A stretch of DNA of 64,000 nucleotides from Halobiforma lacisalsi AJ5. GTDB lineage: Archaea; Halobacteriota; Halobacteria; Halobacteriales; Natrialbaceae. Made by a program: the position numbers and the translations under genes. Of the stretch, positions 40,899 through 50,638 are shown piece after piece. The stretch lies in NCBI RefSeq assembly GCF_000226975.2, contig NZ_CP019285.1, positions 1,674,001 through 1,738,000 of the forward strand, given 5' to 3'. Under the pieces are notes generated by a model. That model was not told the origin of the DNA. It made no database searches and worked only from the letters and a program-made list of their open reading frames with translations. Position 1 is the stretch's first letter; every line of letters begins with the position of its first letter.

Positions 40899-42755
40899 CT
40901 ACTCGAGAGTCGATTCCAGCGCCCGCTCAAGTTCGCGTACGCCCGCTTTCTCGACGCGGTCGGGGTTCGCGAGGACGCGCACCCGCTGGTCGCCGAGGGG
41001 GACGAACTCGAGGTCGAGTCTGTCCGCGGTTTCGGCGAGCCCGAGGCCGGCGTCCGCCTCGCCGGCGATGACTTTCCGGGCCGGGCTCTCGTGGGCCCGC
41101 AGCGCGACCTGGAACCCGTCGATCGCTTCGACGACCTCGTGTCTGTCGACGTCGCGTTCCTCGGCGAGATCGGCGACGGCCGCCCCGAGGCTCGCGCGTA
41201 GCCCGGAGTCGGTCGTCCGATTGACGAAGCGGAGGTCGCGGTCGACCAGGTCCGCGATCCCCGAGACGTCGTCGGGGTTGCCGGGCGGCACGAGCAGCCC
41301 CCACTCGCGCTTCCAGCCGCCGAGCGCGTCGGCGTCGACCTCGCTCTCGCGCTCGATCGGACCGGCGACGACGGCCACGTCCGGAACGCCCTCGCGGAGC
41401 CGCCGGAGCGCCGGCCGGGAGCCGACCGAGAGATACCGGGGGTTCTCGAGGCGGTCGAGCAGCCGGTTCAGCGTCGGATCGTCTTCGCCGACGCCGAGCA
41501 GGGTCGGCGGCCGGACGTCCGGCGAGAACAGCCGGATCGTTACGGACTCGCCGGCCTCGAGGTAGTCGGTCGCGGGGTCGACTTCGACGACGCCATCGGC
41601 CTCTGCGAGGCTGGTCGTCGCGCCGCTTCCCTTGTCGACGGGGTAGACGAGCGTCTCGCCGTCGCCATCGGACACGACACCGACCGGCATCAGCCGGAGT
41701 CGGCCCTCGCCGTACCGCTCCTCGACGGCCATCCGGCCCTCGAGGGTGGCCGCCTCGGGCTCCGGAAGCCCCGCGGCCGCGCGGATCGCCGGCGCGACGA
41801 AGGTCCGGAACACCATCATCGCGGAGACGGGGTAGCCCGGGAGGCCGACGTAGGCGGAGTCCTCGAGGCGACCGACCAGCATCGGCTTGCCGGGTTTGAC
41901 GGCGACCCCGTGAAGCAGGAGTTCGCCGCCCTCCTCGATCACGTCGTAGATGACGTCGACCGCGCTGGCGCTGGTCGACCCGGAGGAGAGCACGAGGTCA
42001 CACTCCCGGGCGGCCTCCCGGAGGACGCGCTCCATCTCCTCGCGGTCGTCGCCGGCGTGGGGGTAGAGGACGGCCTCGCCGCCGGCGTCCTCGACGCCCG
42101 CGGCGATCGTGTAGCTGTTGACGTCGTAGATCTCGCCGCGGGCGCTGTTCACGTCGTCGCCGGGGCGGACGAGTTCGTCACCCGTGGAGACGATTCCGAC
42201 CCGCGGCCGTGCCCGGACGGGAACCTCGTCAATCCCGAGCGCCGACAGCAGGCCGATGTCGCGGGGCGTAATCCTCGTTCCGGGCCCCAGCGCGCGCTCG
42301 CCTGCGGCCACGTCCGCACCGGCGAACATGACGTTGTCCCCGGGGGCGACCGACGTCCGCACCAGTACGTCCGACCCCTCCGTGTCGGTCCGCTCGACGG
42401 GCACCATCGCATCCGCACCCGCGGGCATTACCGCTCCCGTCGAGATTTCGACGGCCTGTCCCTCCTCGAGGTCGGCGTCGGGTTCTTCGCCGGCGTGTAC
42501 CTCGCCGACCACCTCGAGGCGCGCGGGGTCGGCCTCGTCGGCCCCGAACGTGTCCCGCGCTCGCAGCGCGTAGCCGTCGAGGCTCGCCCGATCGAACCCC
42601 GGAACGTCCAGTTCTGCGTCGAGGCGGGCGGTGAGCACCCGCCCGCGGGCGTCGGCGAGCGACACCCGTTCGACGCCGCCCTCGAGCGACAGCGAGTCGA
42701 TTGCCTCCCGCGCTTGTGCGGGGGAGGCGAGGTCGCGAAACTCCTTGCGGTCCAT
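40899..42755 (-). CDS. moeA: MoeA fused to periplasmic-binding-protein-like domain
   Basis: The 618-residue protein inserts molybdenum or tungsten into molybdopterin. Residues 1-400 form MoeA: the segment FDRASLDGYALRARDTFGA, the motif ISTGAVMPAGADAMVPVE, the MPT-binding domain ([28 protein letters not shown]) and GVAVKPGKPMLVG. Residues about 405-618 form a PBP-like domain (ADAGLGLAETADRLDLEFVP) related to solute-binding proteins. The fusion is known in archaea and suggests that the second domain senses or holds the oxyanion. A TTTTTAG promoter at 42779-42786 supports the ATG at 42755. A second, PBP-free MoeA is encoded at 53662-54951. Confidence 0.92.
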   Translation of the reverse strand: MDRKEFRDLASPAQAREAIDSLSLEGGVERVSLADARGRVLTARLDAELDVPGFDRASLDGYALRARDTFGADEADPARLEVVGEVHAGEEPDADLEEGQAVEISTGAVMPAGADAMVPVERTDTEGSDVLVRTSVAPGDNVMFAGADVAAGERALGPGTRITPRDIGLLSALGIDEVPVRARPRVGIVSTGDELVRPGDDVNSARGEIYDVNSYTIAAGVEDAGGEAVLYPHAGDDREEMERVLREAARECDLVLSSGSTSASAVDVIYDVIEEGGELLLHGVAVKPGKPMLVGRLEDSAYVGLPGYPVSAMMVFRTFVAPAIRAAAGLPEPEAATLEGRMAVEERYGEGRLRLMPVGVVSDGDGETLVYPVDKGSGATTSLAEADGVVEVDPATDYLEAGESVTIRLFSPDVRPPTLLGVGEDDPTLNRLLDRLENPRYLSVGSRPALRRLREGVPDVAVVAGPIERESEVDADALGGWKREWGLLVPPGNPDDVSGIADLVDRDLRFVNRTTDSGLRASLGAAVADLAEERDVDRHEVVEAIDGFQVALRAHESPARKVIAGEADAGLGLAETADRLDLEFVPLGDQRVRVLANPDRVEKAGVRELERALESTLE

Positions 42756-42778
42756 ACCGTCCCCTTCGGGACGGGGGG

Positions 42779-42786
42779 CTAAAAAC
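42779..42786 (-). promoter_or_regulatory. TATA box for the MoeA-PBP gene
   Basis: On the minus strand GTTTTTAG ends about 24 bases before the ATG at 42755, consistent with a leaderless transcript. It has the same core as the box at 35303-35311. Confidence 0.55.
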
Positions 42787-42943
42787 GTCGTTCGACGCCG
42801 CCGTCGGCACCCTCGAGGGGACGTCACTTCCCGCTCGCTCTCTGGCCGCGAAGTTCGTTTCCGGGCCGGAGCCGGGCCCGGCCCCGACCATGGGAGACAC
42901 CCCAGCTATCAGCCTCTGTTAGTTCAGTACGGTATGGTCACAC

Positions 42944-44416
42944 ATGACGTCCAATGATGCAAAGACCGCTCGAGCCGAGTGGGGCACTCGGTTCGGCTTC
43001 CTGATGGCGATGATCGGCGCCATGGTCGGCGCTGGAAACATCTGGCGGTTCCCGTACGTGATGGGGGAGAACGGCGGCGGCGCGTTCGTGCTGGCGTTTC
43101 TCTCCCTCCTGTTCGTCCTCGCGGTGCCTGGCCTGATGGCCGAAGTGGCGCTCGGACGGTACTCCCAGAAAGGCGTCATCGGTGCGTTCCGAGAGGTGCT
43201 CGGGCCCGGCGGGCTGGTCGGGTTCGGGGTCGTCGTGTTACTGGTCAACGTCGCGTTGATGTCGTATTACTCGCCGCTGATCGGGTGGACGCTGTACTAC
43301 GCGGTTCACTCGATGCTGTTCTCGTTCACCGCGTCGGGCTTCGAACCCGCGACGTTCATGAACGACTTCTTCGCGAACTCGGCGCTGATGATCGGCCTCC
43401 ACACCGTCGTGATGGGGTCGATCGCGGCCGTCCTCCTGCTGGGCATCCGGCGTGGCGTCGAACGACTCGTCGTCTACGCGGTGCCGGCGCTGGTGATCTC
43501 GCTGGTCATCATGACGATCCGCGGGCTGACCCTCGACGGCGCGGCGGAGGGTATCGCCTTCACCTTCGGCATCCAGTGGGAGTACCTCACCTACAGCGAC
43601 ACGTGGATCGCCGCGCTCGGCCAGGCGCTGTTCTCGACGGGCCTCGGCTGGGGGATCGCACTGACGGTCGGGAGCTACCTGCGGGAGTACGACGACGTGC
43701 CGCTTGGCGGGGGCGTCTTCACCGCTATCGGCGAGTCCAGTATCGGCATCCTCGCCGCGCTGGCGATCTTCCCCGTCGTCTTCGCCGTCGGTCTCGAGCC
43801 GGACGCGGGCGCGGGGCTCGCGTTCGTGTCACTGGTGCAGGTCTTCCCGGAGATTCCGCTCGGCGGGATCGTCGCAATCCTCTTTTTCGTCGGGTTCTTC
43901 CTCGCCACCTTCACGTCGGGGGTAATCATCACCGAGGTGGGCGTCACGACGCTGGCCGAGGAAACCAGACTCTCCCGGAACCAGACCGTTCTCGGGCTCT
44001 GTGGTACGATCTGGTTGATCGGGCTGCCGAGCGCCTACTCCGTCGACACCCTCGACTACCTCGACTTCGTCTTCGGCAACTGGGGACTGCCGCTGGCGAC
44101 GCTCGCGATCATCGGCGTCATCGGCTGGGTGATGGGGCCGGAACGGCTACGACTCCTGGCGGTGAACCGCAACGCCGGGATCTTCGTGGGTCGCTGGTGG
44201 AACCCAGTTATCAAGTTCGTCGTGCCCGCGGTGATGCTGTTCATCATGGGCTACTCGGCCTACGACTCGTTCGGCACCGCCGAGATGTACGGCGGCGTCG
44301 CGGTTGTCGTCGCCCTGCCGATCATCGGCTACGTCGTCATGTCGGTGACCGAGCAGCGAGAGCGGGGTGGTGGCGGCCAGTCCGAACCCGCCGACGTCAC
44401 GGGGGGTGACGACTGA
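42944..44416 (+). CDS. Sodium-dependent transporter, NSS family
   Basis: The 490-residue protein has twelve or so transmembrane helices and the NSS signature near its N-terminus: RAEWGTRFGFLMAMIGAMVG followed by AGNIWRFPYVMGENGGGAF. TM6-like and TM8-like segments follow, including ALGQALFSTGLGWGIALTVG. It resembles bacterial amino-acid transporters of the MetP/MhsT type. The stop and the next start overlap by one base (TGATG), so a small partner protein is coupled to it. Because a racemase/epimerase and D-amino-acid-type oxidoreductase follow, an amino acid such as proline or hydroxyproline is a plausible substrate. Confidence 0.9.
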   Translation: MTSNDAKTARAEWGTRFGFLMAMIGAMVGAGNIWRFPYVMGENGGGAFVLAFLSLLFVLAVPGLMAEVALGRYSQKGVIGAFREVLGPGGLVGFGVVVLLVNVALMSYYSPLIGWTLYYAVHSMLFSFTASGFEPATFMNDFFANSALMIGLHTVVMGSIAAVLLLGIRRGVERLVVYAVPALVISLVIMTIRGLTLDGAAEGIAFTFGIQWEYLTYSDTWIAALGQALFSTGLGWGIALTVGSYLREYDDVPLGGGVFTAIGESSIGILAALAIFPVVFAVGLEPDAGAGLAFVSLVQVFPEIPLGGIVAILFFVGFFLATFTSGVIITEVGVTTLAEETRLSRNQTVLGLCGTIWLIGLPSAYSVDTLDYLDFVFGNWGLPLATLAIIGVIGWVMGPERLRLLAVNRNAGIFVGRWWNPVIKFVVPAVMLFIMGYSAYDSFGTAEMYGGVAVVVALPIIGYVVMSVTEQRERGGGGQSEPADVTGGDD

Positions 44417-44733
44417 TGGCGCTGACGGCAGAGGTCGTCGGCATGCTCGCGTTCACCCTGCTGGCGTTCTGGGGGGTCGCCTCCTGGGCGCTCGTCAGAA
44501 CCCTGCGCCAGGAGAGCCGAAAAGTCGAGATCCTCGAGCACCAGGACCGGATGGACACCTACTCGCCGCGGGCGCTCGAACAACTCCGCGAGTGGATCCG
44601 GTCGAACCCGAACGATCCGCTCGTCGATCGGGCCCGCGAGCAGTACAACGAGTGTGTCGATGCCCTCGAGGAGACCGACAGGCAGTTCTACGACTGGAGC
44701 GAGGAGGAGATCCGGTCGCTGGAACGCCTGTAA
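44416..44733 (+). CDS. Small membrane partner of the NSS transporter
   Basis: The 105-residue protein has a single N-terminal transmembrane helix (VVGMLAFTLLAFWGVASWAL) and a charged cytoplasmic part that is predicted helical (QESRKVEILEHQDRMDTYSP, then ALEETDRQFYDWSEEEI). It overlaps the transporter gene by one base. In Corynebacterium the NSS transporter MetP needs the small protein MetS; the arrangement here is similar, but the protein is longer and its soluble part is unlike MetS. Confidence 0.75.
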   Translation: MALTAEVVGMLAFTLLAFWGVASWALVRTLRQESRKVEILEHQDRMDTYSPRALEQLREWIRSNPNDPLVDRAREQYNECVDALEETDRQFYDWSEEEIRSLERL

Positions 44734-44748
44734 CTCCCCGGACGAGCC

Positions 44749-45765
44749 ATGCAAAGCGACATCGCGGTCGAGACGATCGACACGCACACGGCCGGCGAAC
44801 CGACCCGGATCCTCACGGACGGCATCGACAGGACACGGATCCGGGGCGGCGACGTCGGCGAGCAACGGGATCGGTTCGCGACCCACTACGACTGGTTGCG
44901 CGAACTGCTGATGTGCGAACCGCGCGGTCACGCCGACATGTTCGGCGCGGTGCCGACCCTCCCTGACGCACCGGAGGCCGACCTCGGCCTCTTTTTCATG
45001 GACGGGCAGGGGTACCTGGACATGTGCGGCCACGGGACGATGGGTGCCGTCACGGCGCTGATCGAGACCGGACGGCTCGAGCCCGCCGACCGCATCGTCG
45101 TCGAAACCCCGGCCGGACTCGTCGCGACGTCGCCGACGGTGACGGACGGGCGCGTCGAGGACGTCACTGTCAGGAACGTTCGGTCGTACGTCGCGGACCA
45201 GTGCGAACACACGGTGACGACGGGTGACGCGGACGAGCCCCGGTCGCTCTCCGTCGACGTCGTCTCCGCCGGTAACGCCTTCGCACTCGTCGACGTCGCG
45301 GACCTCGATCTCGACCTCGAGGTATCGCCCGAGGATGCCGATACGTTCGTCGACCTCGGGCTCGAGATCCGGCGGCGGCTGAACGAGAACGGCGAGATCG
45401 TCGACCCGCTCGCGGGAACGCGGCGGCGCGTGTCGATCGTCGAGTTCTACGAGTCCGGGGAGACCGCCGACCGGAACGTGGTCGTCTTCGGCGACGGCCA
45501 GGTCGATCGCTCGCCCTGCGGGACCGGAACCTGTGCGAAGATGACGCTGTTGCACGCGCGGGGCGACCTCGAGGTCGGCGAGCGGTACCGCTACGAGAGC
45601 GTGATCGGGAGCGAGTTTACCGGCCGCCTGCTCGAGGTCGAGCACCGGGACGGCGTGGCGGTGACGACCCCCGAGGTGACCGGGTCGGCCTACATCACCG
45701 GGCGGCACACGTTCCTCGCCGACGGCCGGGACGAACTGAACGGGTTCACGCTGTCGGACGCGTAG
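44749..45765 (+). CDS. Proline racemase / 4-hydroxyproline epimerase
   Basis: The 338-residue enzyme has both catalytic Cys residues of the family: Cys93 in LDMCGHGTMG and Cys257 in DRSPCGTGTC. The presence of both excludes the trans-3-hydroxyproline dehydratase subgroup, which has Thr in place of one Cys. The Gly after MCGH is, as I remember it, more usual in hydroxyproline epimerases than in proline racemases (MCGHN). Enzyme and context fit interconversion of trans-4-hydroxy-L-proline and cis-4-hydroxy-D-proline, but proline racemase activity cannot be excluded. It lies 15 bases after the NSS small-subunit gene and is convergent with an FAD oxidoreductase that could oxidise the D-isomer. 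Confidence 0.88.
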   Translation: MQSDIAVETIDTHTAGEPTRILTDGIDRTRIRGGDVGEQRDRFATHYDWLRELLMCEPRGHADMFGAVPTLPDAPEADLGLFFMDGQGYLDMCGHGTMGAVTALIETGRLEPADRIVVETPAGLVATSPTVTDGRVEDVTVRNVRSYVADQCEHTVTTGDADEPRSLSVDVVSAGNAFALVDVADLDLDLEVSPEDADTFVDLGLEIRRRLNENGEIVDPLAGTRRRVSIVEFYESGETADRNVVVFGDGQVDRSPCGTGTCAKMTLLHARGDLEVGERYRYESVIGSEFTGRLLEVEHRDGVAVTTPEVTGSAYITGRHTFLADGRDELNGFTLSDA

Positions 45766-45771
45766 CCCCGG

Positions 45772-46992
45772 TCAGATGTAGTCGTCCGGCAGCCCGTTCC
45801 CCGCCGGATCGTCCGCAAACCGGTCGAGCGAGAAGTACTCGAGATCTATTTCGACGTCGCCGAGGGTCGGCTCCTCCCCGCGGACGAGCCCCGAGACGAG
45901 CGAGCCCACCGCTGGCGCGTGCTTGAATCCGTGGCCGGAGAACCCGCAAGCCCAGTAACAGCCCTCGGGTCCAGCCTCGTCGATTACGAAGTCGTGGTCC
46001 GGCGTCGTCGAGTAGACGCCGCAGTAGGTCCCCTTGATCCCGGCGTCGGCGAGTTCCGGGATCACCTCCTCGAGGTTCTCGACGAGCTCGAGCATCGTCT
46101 CCTCGTCGGGCTCGTCGTCGTAGTCGTCCGGGTCGACTTCCTCCGCGTATCGATGGGTCGCGACCAGCACGCCGTCGCCGAAGTCTGGGCGGATGTACCA
46201 CTCGCCGTCGGGGAGGCTGGTCGTCGGGGTTAGCGAGGGGTACGTCTCCGCGTAGTCGGTCGGCGGATCGAGCAACACGATCTGTTCGCGAACGGGCCTG
46301 ATCGGAACGTCGACGCCGACGGTCTCGGCGAGTCGCGGCGTCCACGGGCCGGCCGCGACCACGACGTCGTCGCAGTCGACGGTCCCCGCTTCCGTTCGGA
46401 GACCGGTGACCTCGCCGTCTTCGGTTCGGAACTCGGTGACTGCGACCCCGGTGACGACGTCGACACCGTGCTCGCTCGCCCCGCGGGCGAATCCGAGGGC
46501 GACGTCCGACCCGTCGGAGTAAGCGGCCGAGTCGTCGCTGACGGCAATGTCGAACTCGCTTGCCCCACGGTACATCGGGTACTCCTCGACGATGGCCTCG
46601 CCCCGGTGGACCGACACGGGGATGTCCCGGTTCGAGAGCGCCTCGTACCCGTCGCGGGCGTACTCGCCGCCGGGCGTTCCCTCGTCGGCGAACCTGACGA
46701 GCGGGCTCCCTTCGTAGGCGATTCGCGCGCCGACCTCGTCGTCGAACGAGCGGAAGAACTCGTGGCTCCACCACGCCATGTCAGTGTAAATCTCCTCGTC
46801 GCCGTAGTGGTGTCTGAGAATCGCCGAGGAGTCACCCGTCGAGCCCGCCGCGAGCCCGTCCCGCTCCAGGAGTGTCACCGATCGGTCCGACTCCCGGGCG
46901 AGGAAGTACGCGATGCTCGTCCCCATGACCCCACCGCCGACGACGGCAACGTCCGTGCTGTCCGGCAGCGTGGCGGCGTCTTCGTCGCTCAT
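45772..46992 (-). CDS. FAD-dependent amino-acid oxidoreductase (DAO family)
   Basis: The 406-residue flavoprotein has the dinucleotide-binding motif VAVVGGGVMGTSIAYFLA at residues about 14-31, a second glycine-rich FAD segment (VVVAAGPWTPRLAETVG), and the C-terminal FAD motif GCYWACGFSGHGFKHAPAVG. It belongs to the DadA/sarcosine-oxidase/D-amino-acid oxidase superfamily. It is encoded next to the epimerase, convergently, and divergent from an HTH-10 regulator, so oxidation of D-proline or cis-4-hydroxy-D-proline is a reasonable inference. Glycine or sarcosine oxidation remains possible. Confidence 0.85.
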   Translation of the reverse strand: MSDEDAATLPDSTDVAVVGGGVMGTSIAYFLARESDRSVTLLERDGLAAGSTGDSSAILRHHYGDEEIYTDMAWWSHEFFRSFDDEVGARIAYEGSPLVRFADEGTPGGEYARDGYEALSNRDIPVSVHRGEAIVEEYPMYRGASEFDIAVSDDSAAYSDGSDVALGFARGASEHGVDVVTGVAVTEFRTEDGEVTGLRTEAGTVDCDDVVVAAGPWTPRLAETVGVDVPIRPVREQIVLLDPPTDYAETYPSLTPTTSLPDGEWYIRPDFGDGVLVATHRYAEEVDPDDYDDEPDEETMLELVENLEEVIPELADAGIKGTYCGVYSTTPDHDFVIDEAGPEGCYWACGFSGHGFKHAPAVGSLVSGLVRGEEPTLGDVEIDLEYFSLDRFADDPAGNGLPDDYI

Positions 46993-47210
46993 GGGCGCTC
47001 CTCCGTTCGCTTGGCAGTCGGTCCGTACTTCTCGATTTCTGTGGCCGTCTGGCGGCGATTCCGTCCGAATCGTGGCTCGTCGTTCATCCGTCTATCCGGG
47101 GCCTTGCTCCCAGTACACATATACCACGTCCCTCACATGGGCGAGTGCCTGGGGTGTGACTATATACCATATGCTTAAGCCCGTCACGCCCCTTCAATTA
47201 TGGGACGACG
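46993..47210. promoter_or_regulatory. Divergent regulatory region between oxidoreductase and HTH-10 gene
   Basis: This 218-base gap separates divergent genes. It holds two copies of TATACCA in the same orientation, at 47120-47126 and 47163-47169, and an AT-rich block (TATATACC at 47161-47168, CTTAAG at about 47174-47179). The latter is suitably placed to drive the regulator at 47211. A candidate TATA box for the oxidoreductase (GGTATATGT on the minus strand at about 47117-47125) would give a leader of about 100 bases. Shared regulation by the HTH-10 protein is plausible. Confidence 0.45.
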
Positions 47211-47954
47211 ATGACCCAGAATGCGCCCCCAGAATCGGACGACGACCACGGCCGGGGTTCGGGGATCAGGTTTACCCTCGAGGTCTGGCATCCCGACTGC
47301 TGGACGCTCGAGGTAACCGAAGCGACCGATGCCAGCCTGATCGCACACACGGTGTACAACGAGAATGGACACGTGGTCAAAGGGCACTTCACCGCCTACG
47401 GGGAGACCGAGGCGTCGATCGACGACCTCGTGGCGGCCACGCGGGCCTCCGCCCTCACCGACTCCGTCTCGGTGATGGAGCGCCGGCACGGGGGTGACCG
47501 CCGCGGGCCAGTGCGAGGCAAGCCGACTACCGAACTGTTCGTCGAGTACGACTCGCGCAACACCATCAGCGACGCCCTCCTCGCGGGCGGGTTCTATCAG
47601 GAGGCGCCCGTCCGGATCCAGGGCGGACGGGAGTACTGGCCGCTGTTCTTCGAAACGGACGACCGAGAGTTGCTGGCCGACCGCCTCGACGCCCTCCGGG
47701 ACGAGTACGACGCGGAGATCACCGTCCGTCGGGTTCACTCCGACAACAGGAGCGCGATCAACGTCTCCCATCGGACCGACTCGCTCTCGCAGCGCCAGCG
47801 CGAGATCTTCGATCTCGCCTGCGAACAGGGGTACTACTCGTGGCCGCGCGAGGTGACGACGCGTGAACTCGCCGACGAGGCGGACATCTCGAAGACGACA
47901 CTGCTCGAGCACCTCCGCAAGGCGGAGTCGAAACTGCTCGATCCGACGGATTGA
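47211..47954 (+). CDS. Bat-type HTH-10 regulator of the amino-acid locus
   Basis: The 247-residue protein has a N-terminal domain with strands and CWTLEV, a His/Arg-rich loop ([12 protein letters not shown]), and a C-terminal HTH-10 domain: [20 protein letters not shown], then [20 protein letters not shown]. Its divergent position beside the FAD oxidoreductase and near the epimerase/transporter genes suggests that it controls amino-acid use. The ATG at 47211 is the first in frame after the promoter block. Confidence 0.85.
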   Translation: MTQNAPPESDDDHGRGSGIRFTLEVWHPDCWTLEVTEATDASLIAHTVYNENGHVVKGHFTAYGETEASIDDLVAATRASALTDSVSVMERRHGGDRRGPVRGKPTTELFVEYDSRNTISDALLAGGFYQEAPVRIQGGREYWPLFFETDDRELLADRLDALRDEYDAEITVRRVHSDNRSAINVSHRTDSLSQRQREIFDLACEQGYYSWPREVTTRELADEADISKTTLLEHLRKAESKLLDPTD

Positions 47955-48111
47955 CGGCGGTTCGACCCACGATCGGCTGCTCTTTCCCGCACCGCTAATA
48001 ACTCGTTTCGGTTACCCTCGGCTGTTGAACGTCCAACTGTCCGGATCGAGAAACGTGATCCGGTTACGTGCTATCCAAAGCTATTTCTCTCCACCGTTCG
48101 TCGTAGTATCT

Positions 48112-49053
48112 ATGACGATACAACGCCGCGGGTTCCTCGCCGCCATCGGGGGTGGGGCGACCGCCGCGCTCGCCGGGTGTACGGCACTCAGCAGTGACGA
48201 CGACGAGGAAGCGGGTCCGGAAATCGAAGGCGAGACGCTGACGCTGACCACGACGACGAGCACCTACGACACCGGACTTCTCGACGAACTCAACGCGCCC
48301 TTCCAGGACCGGTACGGCGTCACCGTCGACGCCGTCGCACAGGGGACTGGAGCCGCCCTCGAGACCGCACGGAACGGCGATTCGGACGTCGTGATGGTTC
48401 ACGCCCGTTCGCTCGAGGACGAGTTCATGGAGAACGGCTACGGGGTCAACCGGCGCGACCTCATGTTCAACGACTTCGTCCTCGTGGGGAGTCCGGACGA
48501 CCCCGCCGGGATCGACGGCAGCGACGAGGCGACCACCGCAGTCAGCGCTATTGCGGAGTCGGAGGCGGCGTTCGTCTCCCGCGGCGACAACTCCGGGACG
48601 CACACGAAAGAACTCGCGATCTGGGACGCAGCGGGACTGGGCCCCGAGGACTTCGGCGAGTGGTACACGGAAGCCGGCCAGGGGATGGGCGAAGTCCTGG
48701 TCCAGGCCGACCAGCAGGGCGCGTACACGCTCGCCGACCGGGGGACCTACCTCTCGATGCGGGACGAACTCGGCCTCGAGATCCTCCTCGAGGGACCGAT
48801 CGAGGGCGGGCCGGCACTCCTGATGAACCCCTACGGGATCGTCGCGGTCAACCCGGCGGTCCACGACCACGTCAACTACGACCTCGCGATGGCATACATC
48901 GGCTACGTGACGAGCCCCGAGGGCCAGGCGATCATCGAGAGCTACACGTCCAACGGCGAACAGCTGTTCTTCCCGGAAGCCCTGTCGGAGAACCCGAATT
49001 TCCGACAGTACGTTCCGGAAGAATGGGACTGGAACGAGTCGGCCAACGAGTAA
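48112..49053 (+). CDS. tupA: Tungstate/molybdate-binding lipoprotein
   Basis: The 313-residue protein is the solute-binding component of a Tup-type ABC importer. A Tat-like lipoprotein signal ([20 protein letters not shown]) is followed by the TupA hallmark [17 protein letters not shown], then [20 protein letters not shown] and [15 protein letters not shown]. The region [18 protein letters not shown] carries Ser/Asp/Thr residues that bind the oxyanion in relatives. It is first in the operon tupABC plus a ModE/TOBE regulator. Tungstate specificity is expected for TupA but not proven. Confidence 0.93.
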   Translation: MTIQRRGFLAAIGGGATAALAGCTALSSDDDEEAGPEIEGETLTLTTTTSTYDTGLLDELNAPFQDRYGVTVDAVAQGTGAALETARNGDSDVVMVHARSLEDEFMENGYGVNRRDLMFNDFVLVGSPDDPAGIDGSDEATTAVSAIAESEAAFVSRGDNSGTHTKELAIWDAAGLGPEDFGEWYTEAGQGMGEVLVQADQQGAYTLADRGTYLSMRDELGLEILLEGPIEGGPALLMNPYGIVAVNPAVHDHVNYDLAMAYIGYVTSPEGQAIIESYTSNGEQLFFPEALSENPNFRQYVPEEWDWNESANE

Positions 49054-49059
49054 CCGGAT

Positions 49060-49794
49060 ATGCCGCTCGAGCCCGCGCTCCTCCCGATCGCCGACGCCCC
49101 TTTCGAGTGGATCTACGTCCGCAGTATCATTGAGGTCTCGCTGTACGTGAGCCTCGTCGCGGTCGCGCTGAGCACGCTGTGTAGCCTCCCCGTCGCGTTG
49201 CTGGTCGGCGTCAAGGAGTTCCCGGGCAAGGGGGTACTCACTTCGTTGATCAACACCAGCATGGGGTTCCCGAGCGTCGTCGTCGGCCTCCTCGTGCTGT
49301 TTGCGGTCTCCAACCAGGGGCCACTCGGGGAACTGAACCTCGTGTTCACCCGCGAGGCGATGATCATGTCCCAGTTCGTGCTCGCGACGCCGGTCATCAC
49401 CGGCGTCAGCCTCGCCGCGGTCGACGCCGTCGAGGAGAACGTCCGGGACGCTGCGTTCGCGATGGGCGGAACCAGGGTCGACGTGGCGCTCGTGACGATC
49501 AAGGAGGCGCGCTACGGTATCGCGACGGCCGTGCTCGCGGGGTTCGGCCGCGCGATCAGCGAGGTCGGCTCCGTCCTCATCGTGGGCGGCAACATCGTCG
49601 GTCCCGAGGGCCACTCGAAGACGCGGACGCTCACGACTGCGATCCAGCTCGAGGCGCGCCAGGGGCGGTTCGAGACGGCGCTGTTCCTGGGTGCGGTCCT
49701 GCTCGCCCTGGTGTTGCTCGTCAACGCTATCGTGCTCCGCTACGGGAGCGGGAACGGGAACGGAAACGGAAACGACGGAGGACGGTACCGATGA
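49060..49794 (+). CDS. tupB: Tungstate/molybdate ABC permease
   Basis: The 244-residue protein has five to six transmembrane helices and the binding-protein-dependent permease motif EAxxxG region as [20 protein letters not shown]. Phrases such as [15 protein letters not shown] and [18 protein letters not shown] are typical of TupB. The C-terminus ends in an unusual Gly-Asn tetrarepeat (GNGNGNGND). The start is six bases after tupA stop, and the end overlaps tupC by four bases. Confidence 0.92.
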   Translation: MPLEPALLPIADAPFEWIYVRSIIEVSLYVSLVAVALSTLCSLPVALLVGVKEFPGKGVLTSLINTSMGFPSVVVGLLVLFAVSNQGPLGELNLVFTREAMIMSQFVLATPVITGVSLAAVDAVEENVRDAAFAMGGTRVDVALVTIKEARYGIATAVLAGFGRAISEVGSVLIVGGNIVGPEGHSKTRTLTTAIQLEARQGRFETALFLGAVLLALVLLVNAIVLRYGSGNGNGNGNDGGRYR

Positions 49795-50624
49795 TCGACG
49801 GACACGCCGGGACGACCCTCGAGTGGACGCCGGACCAGGGATCGACGACGCCGGTGCTCGAGGCCGTCGACGTCCACCACGGCTACGGCGACGAGACGGT
49901 CTTCGAGGACGTCTCACTGTCGGTCGGCCGGGGCGAGGTACTCGCGATCATCGGTCCCTCGGGCGTCGGGAAGTCGACGCTCCTGCGGCTGCTGGCGCTG
50001 TTCGACGCCCCCGATGGCGGCACGGTCGCCTACGACGGCGACGACGTCTGGGCCGCGTCCAAGCGACGACGACTCGCCTACCGCCGGCGGATCGGGATGG
50101 TGTTCCAGGAGCCGAGCCTCTTCGACGCGAGCGTTCGTCGCAACGCGGCGTACGGGCTGCGAGTCCGGCGCTCCTGGCGCGATCGGATCCGCGGCGCTGT
50201 CGGGCGACTCGTCGGGATCGGGACCGCGAGTCGATCGGCGAAAGCGATGGACGCCCTCGAGACGGTCGGGCTCCGGGAAGAGGCCGATCGGAACGTCGGC
50301 TCGCTGTCTGGCGGCGAGGCCCAGCGGGTCGCGTTCGCCCGGGCGCTCGCGTACGACCCCGACGTCCTCCTGCTCGACGAACCCACGTCCGACCTCGATC
50401 CCCGGAACACGGCCGTCATCGAGGACGCCGTCCTCGAGGCTCGCGACCGGGGCATCGGCGTGGCGGTCGCGACCCACGACATGCACCAGGCCGAACGTGT
50501 CGCCGACCGGGTAGCCGTTTTGCTCGGTAACGGCGTCATCGAGGTCGGCGACGCCGACCGCGTGTTCGACGATCCCGAGGACGAACGGACCCGGAAGTTT
50601 ATCGATGGAGAACTGATATACTGA
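49791..50624 (+). CDS. tupC: Tungstate/molybdate ABC ATP-binding protein
   Basis: The 277-residue ATPase has Walker [15 protein letters not shown], signature [15 protein letters not shown], Walker [14 protein letters not shown] and H-loop His in [12 protein letters not shown]. An insertion after [12 protein letters not shown] (about residues 120-150) is not common in other ABC ATPases. It completes the tup transporter and overlaps tupB as ATGA. Confidence 0.93.
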   Translation: MIDGHAGTTLEWTPDQGSTTPVLEAVDVHHGYGDETVFEDVSLSVGRGEVLAIIGPSGVGKSTLLRLLALFDAPDGGTVAYDGDDVWAASKRRRLAYRRRIGMVFQEPSLFDASVRRNAAYGLRVRRSWRDRIRGAVGRLVGIGTASRSAKAMDALETVGLREEADRNVGSLSGGEAQRVAFARALAYDPDVLLLDEPTSDLDPRNTAVIEDAVLEARDRGIGVAVATHDMHQAERVADRVAVLLGNGVIEVGDADRVFDDPEDERTRKFIDGELIY

Positions 50625-50638
50625 GGAAAGCGACGGGC

